DNA of 64,000 nucleotides, taken from NCBI RefSeq assembly GCF_014698045.1, contig NZ_JACJSE010000022.1, forward strand, positions 44,807-108,806, written 5' to 3'. Both the position numbers and the translations under genes were made by a program. This document shows positions 42,797-51,763 of this stretch, piece after piece. The notes beneath the pieces are model-generated. The model saw nothing but the letters and a program-made list of their open reading frames with translations. It was not told the DNA's origin and did no database searches. Numbering within the stretch: the stretch's first letter is position 1; every line of letters starts with the position of its first letter. This DNA comes from Aulosira sp. FACHB-615 (GTDB taxonomy: Bacteria; Cyanobacteriota; Cyanobacteriia; Cyanobacteriales; Nostocaceae).

Positions 42797-44347
42797 TTAC
42801 AGTTCTAATCCGCCTTTTTGCAATTTCTTAAATGGATCTAAGATAAAATCGATGACACGACGTTGACGAATAATTACTTCAGCATTTGCTGTTTGACCTG
42901 GTGTTAATATAATGCGTTTATCACCAGCTTGGATATAGGTTTTATCTAAAACAATATCCAATTCATAGGTTTCGATAGTGGCTTTGCCTTCACTATCAGT
43001 TTGAATTTTCGAGCTTGGTGAAATCCAATGAACGCGCCCTTGAATAACTCCATAATCCTGGAAGGGATAGGCATCAAATTTGACTTTGACAGGCATACCA
43101 ACTTTCAAGAAGCCACTTTGTTGGCTGGGCATTTGGGCTTTGATAATCAACTCACTATTCTTAGGTGCAATTTGGGCGACGATTTGTCCAGCTTCGACTA
43201 CGGGGCCTGGTTTTGTGACTGGTAATTCAAAGATTGTGCCATCAATTGGCGATCGCACTACACGCTGTTCTAGTTGCAGTTTAAATGAGGTAATCTGACT
43301 CTTGGTTTGGGAAATTTCCGATTGCAGGGAAGTGATTTGGTTCTGCATATCTTTGAGTTGTTCTTGGCTTTTCAGCAGCGCCAGTCTTCCGGCTTGCACT
43401 ACGCCTTGATAGCTACTTTGCTGTTCTTCTAGGCGCAGTTTTGCTTGCTGAATATCTGCCCAAGCTTGGCTCATGATGGATTGATAGCGGCTAACTTCCT
43501 CCTTTAAACTTAATTCTGATTGGGTGAGTTCGGCGCTGGCTTGTTCTCGCAAGCGTTGACTTTCTTCGGCAATTTTTTCTAATTCCACTACTTTAACTTG
43601 CGCGATCGCACCTTCGTTTAAAAGTTGACGATAGCGGTCAACTTCTGCTACATCTCGATTAAAACGACTATGCGCTAATTTTTGGTCAATCCGTGTGGAA
43701 TTAATTTTCTGTCTAGCCTGTTCAACAGTGGCGAGTTTTTCTAATCTTTGCAGGTTATAACTGCTGATTTTGGCATCTAAATTTTGTTGTGCTTGGTTAA
43801 CTTGGGCAACTTTTTCTAAAGCTTGAGCTTGGTTTTGTTGTTCTTGAATATTAATCGCCAGCATCAGTTGATTTTTGAGTAATTCCAACTGTGATAGCCG
43901 AGTGTTTAACCCTTCTAACTTTGTTTGTGTTTGTTGCAAATCTGTTTGCAAAACATCCGAATCTAACTGCATCAAAACCTGTCCAGCTTTCACCGTCGCG
44001 CCTTCTTGGACATTGACGGCTTTGACTGCACCTGTAACCGGAACGCCCAATTTTTGCGTTGCACCTTTGGGTTCTAAACGCCCTCTAGCAGAGCCTGTTT
44101 CGTCTACTTTAGCGAGCATTGTCCAAGGGATCACAATAGCAGCAAAGGCGACTAGCAGGTACAGCATTGAACGTGTCCAGAGCTTGGGTAAGGCATCTAG
44201 CAGTTCTTCTGTACCGTAATACCAATCATTAATTTCAGTTGTCTTGATTGATTCATCGACAACTACATCAGAGTTATCAAACTGGCGAAGTTCATCCTGC
44301 TTTGGTTGAGTAAGTGTGGATGAGAAATCGGGATAAGAATTTGGCAT
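42797..44347 (-). CDS. HlyD-family membrane fusion protein
   Basis: This 516-residue periplasmic adaptor of a type I secretion system has a cytoplasmic N-terminus and one transmembrane span (about 60-80, LYLLVAFAAIVIPWTML). A lipoyl half follows (GVPVTGAVKAVNVQEGATVK), then a long coiled-coil hairpin (about 130-360, Gln-rich). The second lipoyl half has RVVRSPIDGTIFELPVTKPG, and a beta-barrel end closes the protein. It links the inner-membrane ABC exporter, encoded just upstream on the same strand, to an outer-membrane channel. No TolC gene lies in the window. Confidence 0.92.
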   Translation of the reverse strand: MPNSYPDFSSTLTQPKQDELRQFDNSDVVVDESIKTTEINDWYYGTEELLDALPKLWTRSMLYLLVAFAAIVIPWTMLAKVDETGSARGRLEPKGATQKLGVPVTGAVKAVNVQEGATVKAGQVLMQLDSDVLQTDLQQTQTKLEGLNTRLSQLELLKNQLMLAINIQEQQNQAQALEKVAQVNQAQQNLDAKISSYNLQRLEKLATVEQARQKINSTRIDQKLAHSRFNRDVAEVDRYRQLLNEGAIAQVKVVELEKIAEESQRLREQASAELTQSELSLKEEVSRYQSIMSQAWADIQQAKLRLEEQQSSYQGVVQAGRLALLKSQEQLKDMQNQITSLQSEISQTKSQITSFKLQLEQRVVRSPIDGTIFELPVTKPGPVVEAGQIVAQIAPKNSELIIKAQMPSQQSGFLKVGMPVKVKFDAYPFQDYGVIQGRVHWISPSSKIQTDSEGKATIETYELDIVLDKTYIQAGDKRIILTPGQTANAEVIIRQRRVIDFILDPFKKLQKGGLEL

Positions 44348-44417
44348 AGGTAATTCAACAGTTTTCTATTCATGTGCAAATTTCCCAGATACTCAATTTG
44401 TTTTTGGAATGATAAAG

Positions 44418-44529
44418 CAATACAGTTCAGTTAAGACTAAAACTCTTTGTTAAAGTCATTTTTTTTAACGAACCGCAAAGAGCGCAAAGAGCGCGAAGAG
44501 AAGAAAAAATTACTAACTGAACCGTATTG
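44418..44529. mobile_element. CAATACAGTTCA-family inverted-repeat element, copy 3
   Basis: The 112-bp unit runs from CAATACAGTTCAG to CTGAACCGTATTG, with an interior of GCAAAGAGCGCAAAGAGCGC type. It lies between the HlyD and exporter genes. Confidence 0.65.
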
Positions 44530-44541
44530 ACTTAATAAAGG

Positions 44542-44755
44542 TCAGGATTTACGTACTTAGATTGACGCTTAACAGGGAACAGGGAACAGGTGTAGGTTGG
44601 GTGGAGGAACGGAACCCAACATTTTCAAGACTTTGTTGGGTTACGCTATCGCTACACCCAACCTACTATTCTCTTAACTGAACAGTATTACCATACACCC
44701 CTAAACCCTTACAGACTTAATGATCAGTCTTTCACTGAATACGAAATAAGTCCTA
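44542..44755. mobile_element. AGGACTTACG-family element with nested GTAGGTTGGGT repeat
   Basis: A degenerate left end (AGGATTTACGTAC) and a right end AAGTCCTA enclose the GTAGGTTGGGT palindrome at 44591-44667 and a segment ACACCCCTAAACCCTTACA, as in other copies of this family. Its right end overlaps the exporter stop codon. Confidence 0.5.
44591..44667. repeat. GTAGGTTGGGT palindromic repeat, copy 3
   Basis: It is almost identical to 58851-58927, including GGAGGAACGGAACCCAACAT and CTACACCCAACCTAC, followed in both by TATTCTCTTAACT. Confidence 0.75.
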
Positions 44756-47700
44756 TGTTTGCGCCAGTTGTTGCTGGTTGAGATAAAAATAATGACCTTT
44801 TCTGGCAATTAATTCGTCATGAGTGCCACTTTCAACTAATAAGCCGCGATCTAATACCAGAATTAAGTCTGCGTGACGCACGGTGGAAAGGCGATGAGCA
44901 ATGATTAAACTGGTGCGTCCTTTGAGGATGGTTGTCAGGTTATTTTGAATGATGCGTTCAGATTCAGCGTCGAGGTGACTGGTGGCTTCATCTAATAATA
45001 ATAAACGCGGATTGCCGAGTAAAGCACGGGCGATCGCAATTCTTTGTCGCTGTCCACCAGATAACATTCCGCCACCTTCACCAATTTGAGTTTCGTAACC
45101 CATTGGTAACTGTTTAATAAAGTCATCTGCACCTGCTAAACGCGCCGCTTGGATAATTTCTTCTAAGTGAGCTTCGGGGTGAGCAATGCTGATATTTTCG
45201 CGGATTGTGCCGCCAAATAAAAAGGTGTCTTGGTCAACAACGCCAATTTGAGAACGCAGCGATCGCAAAGATATACTAGTCACATCGTGAGCGTCAATTA
45301 AAACTTTACCATCTGTCGGCGGATATAGCCCCAAAATCAATTTAGATAAGGTGGTTTTGCCCGAACCACTCCGCCCTACTACAGCTACGGTTTGTTGGGG
45401 GTTAATTTCAAAACTCAGATTTTCTAAGACATTAATATCACTGTCTGGATGATAGCGAAAGGTGACATTTTCAAACTTAATATGTCCTTGCAATCTGGGT
45501 AAAGTCTGCCGGGGATGGTGTTGTAAATCTTCTTCTGGTTCGGCTTCTAAAACATCATTAATGCGCTCAGTCGCAATCATTACTTCCTGTACTTGATTCC
45601 ACAACACCACCAATCTTTGAAAAGGGCGAATAATATTACCCAAAAGCATATTAAAAGCCACTAATTGTCCAATTGTTAGTTGATTTTGAATTACTAATGA
45701 TGCCCCAAACCACAGTAATCCTGTACTGACCACGGTTTCAATTGTGGCACTAAAAATTTGCAGTTGATTACCGACAATTTGCCCACTAAATGTCTTTTTA
45801 ATCAAATTATTCAACAGTTCTTCCCAATGCCAACGAACTGTTTGCTCAATGGACATCGACCGAATTGAACGAATCCCCGTGAGAGATTGAATTAAATAAC
45901 TGTTTTCGCTGGCAGTGGCGGTAAATACTTCACGGCTAATGCGGCGGAGAAATGGTGTAGCCACCAGCGCCAACAGCATAAACGGCGGGACAATACATAA
46001 GCTAAGTAACGCCATTGATGGGCTGTACCAAAACATCAACCCGACATAAATAAATACTGTCAGTAAATCTAAAGTGATTGATAAAGCTTCCCCAGTCAAA
46101 AAACGCTGAATTTTTTGATTTTCTTGGACACGCGAAACAATATCACCAACGTAACGTGATTCAAAAAATGCCAGAGGTAAACGAAAGGTATGTTTGATAA
46201 AACCTACCAATAAAGATAAGCTAATGCGATTTGCTGTGTGGTCTAAAAGATATTGTCGCAGTCCATTAATAGCGACGCGGAATAATCCAAAAATTAACAA
46301 TCCTAAACCCACAGCATTTAATGTCAGGCTGCTTCCTTGAACAATGACTCTATCTAAAAGTAGTTGCGTAAATAAAGGTGTCACTAATCCAAATACTTGA
46401 ATAAATACCGAAGCAATGAACACTTCTAACAGCACGCGCCAATGGGGTTTAACTAAATCAAAAAACTGCCAAAATTGCAGATTTTCTTCTTCAGCTTCTT
46501 TGAGTAAGGTGGTGGGTTGGAGTAATAAGGCGTAACCAGTCCACCCAGCTTTAAATTCACTGACTGTCAGATTGCGTTGCCCGATCGCCGGATCACCAAT
46601 AATTACCCTTTTTTTGGTAATTTCATAAACAACGACATAATGTTTACCTTCCCAATGAGCGATCGCAGGTAGGGTTTGTTGTGCTAATTTATCCAAACTC
46701 GCTTTCACCGGACGAGTCGCAAAGCCCACACTCTCGGCGGCGGCTGTCAAACCTCTCAAAGAAGCACCACCACGACTTACATTCGCTAACTCTCGCAGTC
46801 GATTAATACTTAAACGCTTACCCCAATAGCGACTCACCATCACCAAGCAAGCTGCACCACAATCTGCGGCACTTTGTTGTTCAAAAAAGGGATACCGCTT
46901 CGTCAATCTTCCCCACACATGAGTTGCCCTCACCGTCGGGTTAGGAAAATAAGCTTGACGCAGTTTCTTGGGCTTCGGTGATGGATGCGGTACAGGGAGA
47001 TGAGGAACAATATCTTCCCCCCTACCCTCTGCACCCGGTTGGTGAGCGAAGCCGAACCACTGCCCCCTGCCTACCTCTCCACTCCCCACTCCCGCCAAAT
47101 CAGCCAACTGCGGCCAATACGCCACCGCCGTTTGCCAATCAGCATTATGTAGACTATAGACAATAGTTGGTTGTGTAGCTTGCCAACTGCCTTCTTGGGG
47201 ATATATATAGATGTTGCCGGATGTTAATATCCGTCCGTCAGCGTGGAGTAATTTGCCGCGACGCAATAGCCAAAGTCTAGTATCTTGAAATAATTTGGCT
47301 GGAGGTGCGCCAGTATCTAAATTGTGTCGCCGGAAGAGAGATAAAGCCTGAAGCATCTCTTCCACAGAGCCATTGAGGGTAATGGGCGCACTTTGGCAAC
47401 ATAATAAGAGTAAATTCCAAAGTTCTGCTCTTTTTTGCAGGCGATCGCTCATACTAGAATATTTTTGCATCATCGCCTGCAACAGTGCTTCCGGTAAATA
47501 GCCCAATTTCAGGTTAACAGAAGCCCTCGCCACGTAAGAACAAAACTCTTCTTCAGGAAACAACGTTGATTCACCAAATGCACCCCCAGTTGTCAGGGTA
47601 GTGATTAAGTTATTGGCATTATCCAACAGTCTCACTTTCCCGGCGACAATAATATAAATCCCCGGATTTGCCGTTGTTGCTTGCCAAAATTGTTTAGCAA

Positions 47701-47821
47701 CAGGTGGTTCGACAATTTGCACTTCCGTCAAGCATCTTTCCATATCTTGACTAGATAATGTCTCGCCCAAAGTATGAGTAATTTGTTGTGCTAACTGTTC
47801 TTGAGAAAATCCTAATGGCAT
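44753..47821 (-). CDS. Peptidase-containing ABC exporter with CNBD-like N-terminus (PCAT)
   Basis: This 1022-residue exporter cuts double-glycine leaders and transports the peptides. Residues 1-140 form a cyclic-nucleotide-binding-like domain (VAGKVRLLDN, GGAFGESTLF). A low-complexity linker (about 244-286) looks repeat-derived. A C39 peptidase has Gln315/316, Cys321 (SAADCGAAC), His394 (GKHYVVV) and Asp410 (IGDPA). Six membrane spans follow, then an ATPase with VVGRSGSGKTT, LSGGQRQRIAIARAL and LLLLDEATSHLD. It heads the exporter-HlyD-PpiC group on the minus strand, convergent to the peptide genes. The stop TAG overlaps a mobile-element end. Confidence 0.93.
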   Translation of the reverse strand: MPLGFSQEQLAQQITHTLGETLSSQDMERCLTEVQIVEPPVAKQFWQATTANPGIYIIVAGKVRLLDNANNLITTLTTGGAFGESTLFPEEEFCSYVARASVNLKLGYLPEALLQAMMQKYSSMSDRLQKRAELWNLLLLCCQSAPITLNGSVEEMLQALSLFRRHNLDTGAPPAKLFQDTRLWLLRRGKLLHADGRILTSGNIYIYPQEGSWQATQPTIVYSLHNADWQTAVAYWPQLADLAGVGSGEVGRGQWFGFAHQPGAEGRGEDIVPHLPVPHPSPKPKKLRQAYFPNPTVRATHVWGRLTKRYPFFEQQSAADCGAACLVMVSRYWGKRLSINRLRELANVSRGGASLRGLTAAAESVGFATRPVKASLDKLAQQTLPAIAHWEGKHYVVVYEITKKRVIIGDPAIGQRNLTVSEFKAGWTGYALLLQPTTLLKEAEEENLQFWQFFDLVKPHWRVLLEVFIASVFIQVFGLVTPLFTQLLLDRVIVQGSSLTLNAVGLGLLIFGLFRVAINGLRQYLLDHTANRISLSLLVGFIKHTFRLPLAFFESRYVGDIVSRVQENQKIQRFLTGEALSITLDLLTVFIYVGLMFWYSPSMALLSLCIVPPFMLLALVATPFLRRISREVFTATASENSYLIQSLTGIRSIRSMSIEQTVRWHWEELLNNLIKKTFSGQIVGNQLQIFSATIETVVSTGLLWFGASLVIQNQLTIGQLVAFNMLLGNIIRPFQRLVVLWNQVQEVMIATERINDVLEAEPEEDLQHHPRQTLPRLQGHIKFENVTFRYHPDSDINVLENLSFEINPQQTVAVVGRSGSGKTTLSKLILGLYPPTDGKVLIDAHDVTSISLRSLRSQIGVVDQDTFLFGGTIRENISIAHPEAHLEEIIQAARLAGADDFIKQLPMGYETQIGEGGGMLSGGQRQRIAIARALLGNPRLLLLDEATSHLDAESERIIQNNLTTILKGRTSLIIAHRLSTVRHADLILVLDRGLLVESGTHDELIARKGHYFYLNQQQLAQT

Positions 47822-47946
47822 TTACTAATCTCCAGAAATTAATAGCAAGTCGTATTTGTAGAGACGTTATATACAACGTCCCTGCTGTGGGTGAAGCTAG
47901 GGAATGGGAATGCTATTTCTGAAAGCAACTTAGTATAAATAACAAA

Positions 47947-48056
47947 CTAGTACAACAAGGCAAAAGTAAAAAGGCAAAAGGAAAAGAAAGAACAACAATA
48001 CTACAAGCCTTTTAGCAATTCCTTCTGGTCTATTTATTTACGCCGACCTGTACTAG
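47947..48056. mobile_element. CTAGTACA-family miniature element, copy 3
   Basis: CTAGTACA and TGTACTAG enclose 110 bp close to copies at 5046 and 25032, including CTACAAGCCTTTTAGCAATT and TTTACGCCGACC. Non-coding. Confidence 0.7.
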
Positions 48057-48066
48057 CCTCCAGCCC

Positions 48067-48304
48067 CAATACGGTTCAAATAACAAAACTAAATCACAAC
48101 TAAACCCACAAATAATGAATAAACAAAAAACGAAAAAATGATTTTGGAGGGGGTTTGGGGGACGCAACCGTCCCCCAATCGGGGGCTTGGGGAGCCACTG
48201 CGTTGGGCGGCTTTGCCGACTTGAAGCATGTGGCGTGGAGAATCCCCCAAATCTTAGTCTTTGTCTAATAGATAGACCTTCATCACCTTAAATGAACCTT
48301 ATTG
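48067..48304. mobile_element. CAATACAGTTCA-family inverted-repeat element, copy 2
   Basis: The ends are CAATACGGTTCA and TGAACCTTATTG, and the interior shares TTTGGAGGGGGTTTGGGGG with 25197-25409. A 50-bp extra block (CACTGCGTTGGGCGGC...) is a second dispersed repeat inside it. Its right end overlaps the 3' end of the HTH gene at 48299. As at 25 kb, it sits directly beside a CTAGTACA element. Confidence 0.7.
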
Positions 48305-48898
48305 ATTCGTCTGCATTAAATTAAATGACCAAGGAAAAGTCGGCTCACTGTGAGTTTGCAAGTCACCAATGGTAATATTGTTATCTTTTGTCTCTTCTGT
48401 TTTTTGTTGGTTGGAACTTTTTGGTTTAGTCGAAAGTCCCATTTGTTTGAGTAGACGATTGACATGGCGATCGCTAATCGAAATACCCAATTCATTTGCT
48501 AAATGTTTGCTTAACCATTGGGCTGTCCAATAAGTAAATGCGTAGCCATAATCACGCGGACTATGACTTACCAATTCTTTCAATCTGTCAATATATTGAG
48601 CATTCACAATTTTTGGTCTCCCAATTGGTCGCTCATTCCATTTATGCGCTAAACCTGCTTCTGCTATACCAATCCAGTAACGTGCCATTTCTTGAGAACA
48701 ACCCACAATCTCACATATTTGAGTTTGAGATTTACCCATATCCGCCAGCAACATAATTTCAATTCTGCGGAGATATTCTGGCTGTAAATTACTTTGCAAA
48801 TTTTTCAACAAAGCTTTTCTTTGAAAAGGTGTCAAAAACTTACTATCTTGCAGATCGTAATTTTCCAAACCTTGGTATTTGCTAGAATAGTTTGACAT
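48299..48898 (-). CDS. Helix-turn-helix protein (IS630-like HTH pair)
   Basis: This 199-residue protein has an N-terminal HTH (MGKSQTQICEIVGCSQEMARYWI) and a second winged helix (TYWTAQWLSKHLANELGI, ISDRHVNRLLKQMGLS), like the DNA-binding half of IS630-family transposases. It has no DDE catalytic domain. It may be a regulator of the adjacent exporter or a domesticated transposase remnant. The last codons lie in the end of an inverted-repeat element, whose CAATAAGG supplies the stop. It is about 480 bp upstream of the exporter gene on the same strand. Confidence 0.65.
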   Translation of the reverse strand: MSNYSSKYQGLENYDLQDSKFLTPFQRKALLKNLQSNLQPEYLRRIEIMLLADMGKSQTQICEIVGCSQEMARYWIGIAEAGLAHKWNERPIGRPKIVNAQYIDRLKELVSHSPRDYGYAFTYWTAQWLSKHLANELGISISDRHVNRLLKQMGLSTKPKSSNQQKTEETKDNNITIGDLQTHSEPTFPWSFNLMQTNQ

Positions 48899-49820
48899 AA
48901 TTACTACCAGTTATTGTTGACAATTGCTTATTCGATGTGAAGTCAGAATCTGGCAATGATGAAGGGATAAATTTACTCTTGAAAACCTGTTGATTGAGAA
49001 GACTGACTTCTGACTGATGGAAAATGAAAACTTTTAGCCGACGTTGAATGTTTGCCCCTTGAATTTACGAATAATCAGGGGAATTTTTCATATTGCATTT
49101 GTTGGGACAATCTAGATTTATACAGCAGATTCGATGTTTATGAGGTACAGCAACTGATTGAGAAAAGTAATGAGTAATGAATAATGAGTAATGAGTCAGA
49201 AATTTACTGATTACTCATTACTTAATACTCATGGTGTACCTCACTTACTTCAAAAGTGCTGTATGTAAATAGCTGCTACTAAAATCGTCAAATTACAAGT
49301 ATTTCTAGTAGTAACTATTCTACCTGTAGAGAAAAATTGTGTTAAAAACTGCGCTCCCCAATTGTGAGCGCAAAGCATTGAGCAGTAGTAGTTTATAAAC
49401 CTGACAAAATATTTAGCCAGCATAGCTGTTGTTTGCCTCAATAAACAGCAGTTTCTGGTAAACACCTAAACAAAATCAACTATGAACTAGTAAGACTGAA
49501 TAATTTGGCCAACTTTCCTATAGTTTGGTGTAACGCTGGTATTAGTTTCACAAAATTGCTTGATGAGTATAGGAAAGTAAGCTAGAAGAGAAATTTTGCC
49601 GAAAACCTGTGGTTCCTCACTTTGTTAAGTTAGCCTAACTGTTATTCTTTTAAGAATTTTTCTAAATATAGTCAATAGGTTTTATGAAAAAAAGATGAAC
49701 TTCATGAAAAAAATATATTTTCTTTATTGAAAGTTTAATAATTAGATTTATGTCAAATAAAATAACCAATATTTAGGACAAAAAGTACATTAAAAAAGAT
49801 GCGAGTGTTTTATACGTAAC
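48899..49820. other. Long AT-rich gap with a repeat element
   Basis: About 920 bp without a convincing gene. An element at about 49116-49270 has ends ATTTATACAGCA and TGCTGTATGTAAAT and an interior of tandem GTAATGAG units. A GC-rich hairpin (TGCGCTC/GAGCGCA, 49350-49372) followed on the minus strand by GTTTTTAA could end a small transcript. The region 49640-49800 is extremely AT-rich. Confidence 0.4.
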
Positions 49821-49931
49821 AGGACTTACGCACCAAGATTGTCTATGAAGATTGGGTGTAAGGGTTTTAGATACATACACCCCTATACCCTCGCCAAAAC
49901 CCTTGATTTTTCGTTTTTATGGGTAAGTCCT
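49821..49931. mobile_element. AGGACTTACG-family element, intact copy
   Basis: AGGACTTACGCACC at the left and GTAAGTCCT at the right enclose ACACCCCTATACCCTCGCC and CTTGATTTTTCGTTTTTATG. This copy shows the empty target site for the nested element at 52664. Confidence 0.7.
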
Positions 49932-49939
49932 ACAGGATA

Positions 49940-51526
49940 TTATGGCCGATTAATCCGAATCAATTCAGTCAAGATACTATCCAAGCTACCATTAACTTGA
50001 ATTTTTTCAATTTTCTCGGCAATTCGCTCTAGTATTTCTAATTCTTTCAACCGCAATGCAACCGGGTTATCTTCCATAACTCTGGCGGTATTTAACATAC
50101 TGCGAGTTGCAGCAGTTTCTTCACGCCGACGCACTACGTTAGCTTGGGCGGCTTTTTCCGCTTCTACTACTTTGCTCAAGATAGTTTTAATTTCTCCAGG
50201 CAGAATAATATCTTTGACCCCTACTGAATCAACTTCAATTCCATAGTCGGCGGTTTTTTGACGGATATATTCAGAAATACTTCTGTCAATTGCGCCTTTA
50301 TCTTCTAGTAAAGCATCTAAGGTTCTTTCACCAACTGCGCCACGCAAAGCAAACTGAGCTTCTTTATACAAGTAACCAACAATATCTGACAAGCCATTTT
50401 TGGCTCTCAGAGGGTCGATGATGCGAAAACCAGCCGTTAAATTCAAGCGCAATGGTACTTTGTCTTTAGACAAAATGTCTTGGCCAGAAACTTCTAGAGT
50501 TTGCTGACGCAGGTCAAAAACTTCGGTTTGCAAAGAACGCCCAAATAGCCACCAGACGTGCATTCCCGGTTGCAGTTGAGTTTGAAACTCTTGATTGATA
50601 TACAGTAACCCCAGGTGTTGTGCAGGTACTTCGCAAATATGCAAGAAGTTGCGACTCAAAGCCAGAGTTTCTGGTAAACCCGAAACTAATTCAGCAATTA
50701 AACGTGGTGGTAATGTTGCCTCGGTGTTGATGTCAACTACTTCTATTTCTACACCTTGCCAAAATAGTTTGCGGCTACATGGTTTGAGGATAGCAATTAC
50801 TTTACCTTGATAACGTGCGATCGCTACTTGTTGATTTTGTAATTGTACTACCTCACAATAAGCCGCCACAAACTCAGGATGTCGCTCAATTAGCACATCC
50901 TCTAAAGGAAAATCAGGATTTGGCAAAATCCGGCTGAGAGTCCGCACTGTCACATCTCTATCAACAGCCCAGAAAGCATACTCCCCAGGTTCTAGCGGCT
51001 GTACAAAGTTATTCTGTACATACAGCAAACCAATCTCATACTCAGAAATGAGAAATTTCTTGATTCCATTCAACGCAATTCCGCGTAATTGTTGAACAAA
51101 CTCCGCAGCTAAAACTAAACTTTGATTCAAGTTAAATAGATGAGTTTCTACCTCAATAAAACCACGCCAAAAAGCCCGGAGTTGGTTTGGCGGAATACTC
51201 ACCCAAGTTTGTCCCCAGTGGACTAAAGCCGCTTGACCAAAACCAGTTCTCACGACTATGAGATGTTCCTGTAACTCAGAACTGTGATTTCGCAACAATA
51301 GTTCTAAGTTATCAATCTTCGCCTCTGGTTGATTGAGGTCATAGGTTTTAACTTGCCAATGCTTACCAAAATAAGTGTAAGTACCGGGCTGCAAAATTTT
51401 CTTAAAATCACTACGGTGATATAGAATACCGATTTCGTGAGGTTTGATATAAAAAGTTTTCCACATAGTAATTTGCATAGATAACTGGGGAAGTTTTCGC
51501 CCCTGACGCAGATTGAATAAAAACAT
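49940..51526 (-). CDS. Slipin-type SPFH protein with three repeated N-terminal modules
   Basis: This 528-residue protein ends in a stomatin/slipin SPFH domain: 'DKVPLRLNLTAGFRIIDPL', AVGERTLDALLEDKGAIDRS, 'GVKDIILPGEIKTILSKVVE' and a coiled coil AEKAAQANVVRRREETAAT. Before it, a unit with G-x-LY-x4-F-x3-L-x-PG occurs three times (EIGILYHRSDFKKILQPGTY, EIGLLYVQNNFVQPLEPGEY, HLGLLYINQEFQTQLQPGMH), and only the third joins the full SPFH fold. Slipins assemble membrane scaffolds. No membrane helix is obvious here. Usual slipins are about half this length. Confidence 0.82.
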   Translation of the reverse strand: MFLFNLRQGRKLPQLSMQITMWKTFYIKPHEIGILYHRSDFKKILQPGTYTYFGKHWQVKTYDLNQPEAKIDNLELLLRNHSSELQEHLIVVRTGFGQAALVHWGQTWVSIPPNQLRAFWRGFIEVETHLFNLNQSLVLAAEFVQQLRGIALNGIKKFLISEYEIGLLYVQNNFVQPLEPGEYAFWAVDRDVTVRTLSRILPNPDFPLEDVLIERHPEFVAAYCEVVQLQNQQVAIARYQGKVIAILKPCSRKLFWQGVEIEVVDINTEATLPPRLIAELVSGLPETLALSRNFLHICEVPAQHLGLLYINQEFQTQLQPGMHVWWLFGRSLQTEVFDLRQQTLEVSGQDILSKDKVPLRLNLTAGFRIIDPLRAKNGLSDIVGYLYKEAQFALRGAVGERTLDALLEDKGAIDRSISEYIRQKTADYGIEVDSVGVKDIILPGEIKTILSKVVEAEKAAQANVVRRREETAATRSMLNTARVMEDNPVALRLKELEILERIAEKIEKIQVNGSLDSILTELIRINRP

Positions 51527-51763
51527 TTAGCAGTTCCACTTGTGTACTGATGTATAAAATTGCCCAGAACACACCGTGATTGAGCTAATAAGTTTTTAAC
51601 ATCTGTAATATATATACTACATTGTAATTTTAAACTTCGCAAATGTAAAATGTTATTTACTATACCCATTCTCCAAAATTTCGATATACATACAAAAACT
51701 TGTAGGGGTGAACAGGTGTTCACCTCTACAAGTTCATACGTAGCAATTAAAATTATCTAGAAA

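Noticed and set aside
48299..48898. Reading the HTH gene as an intact IS630 transposase
   Set aside because: Only the DNA-binding half is present. There is no DDE domain and no matching inverted repeats around it.
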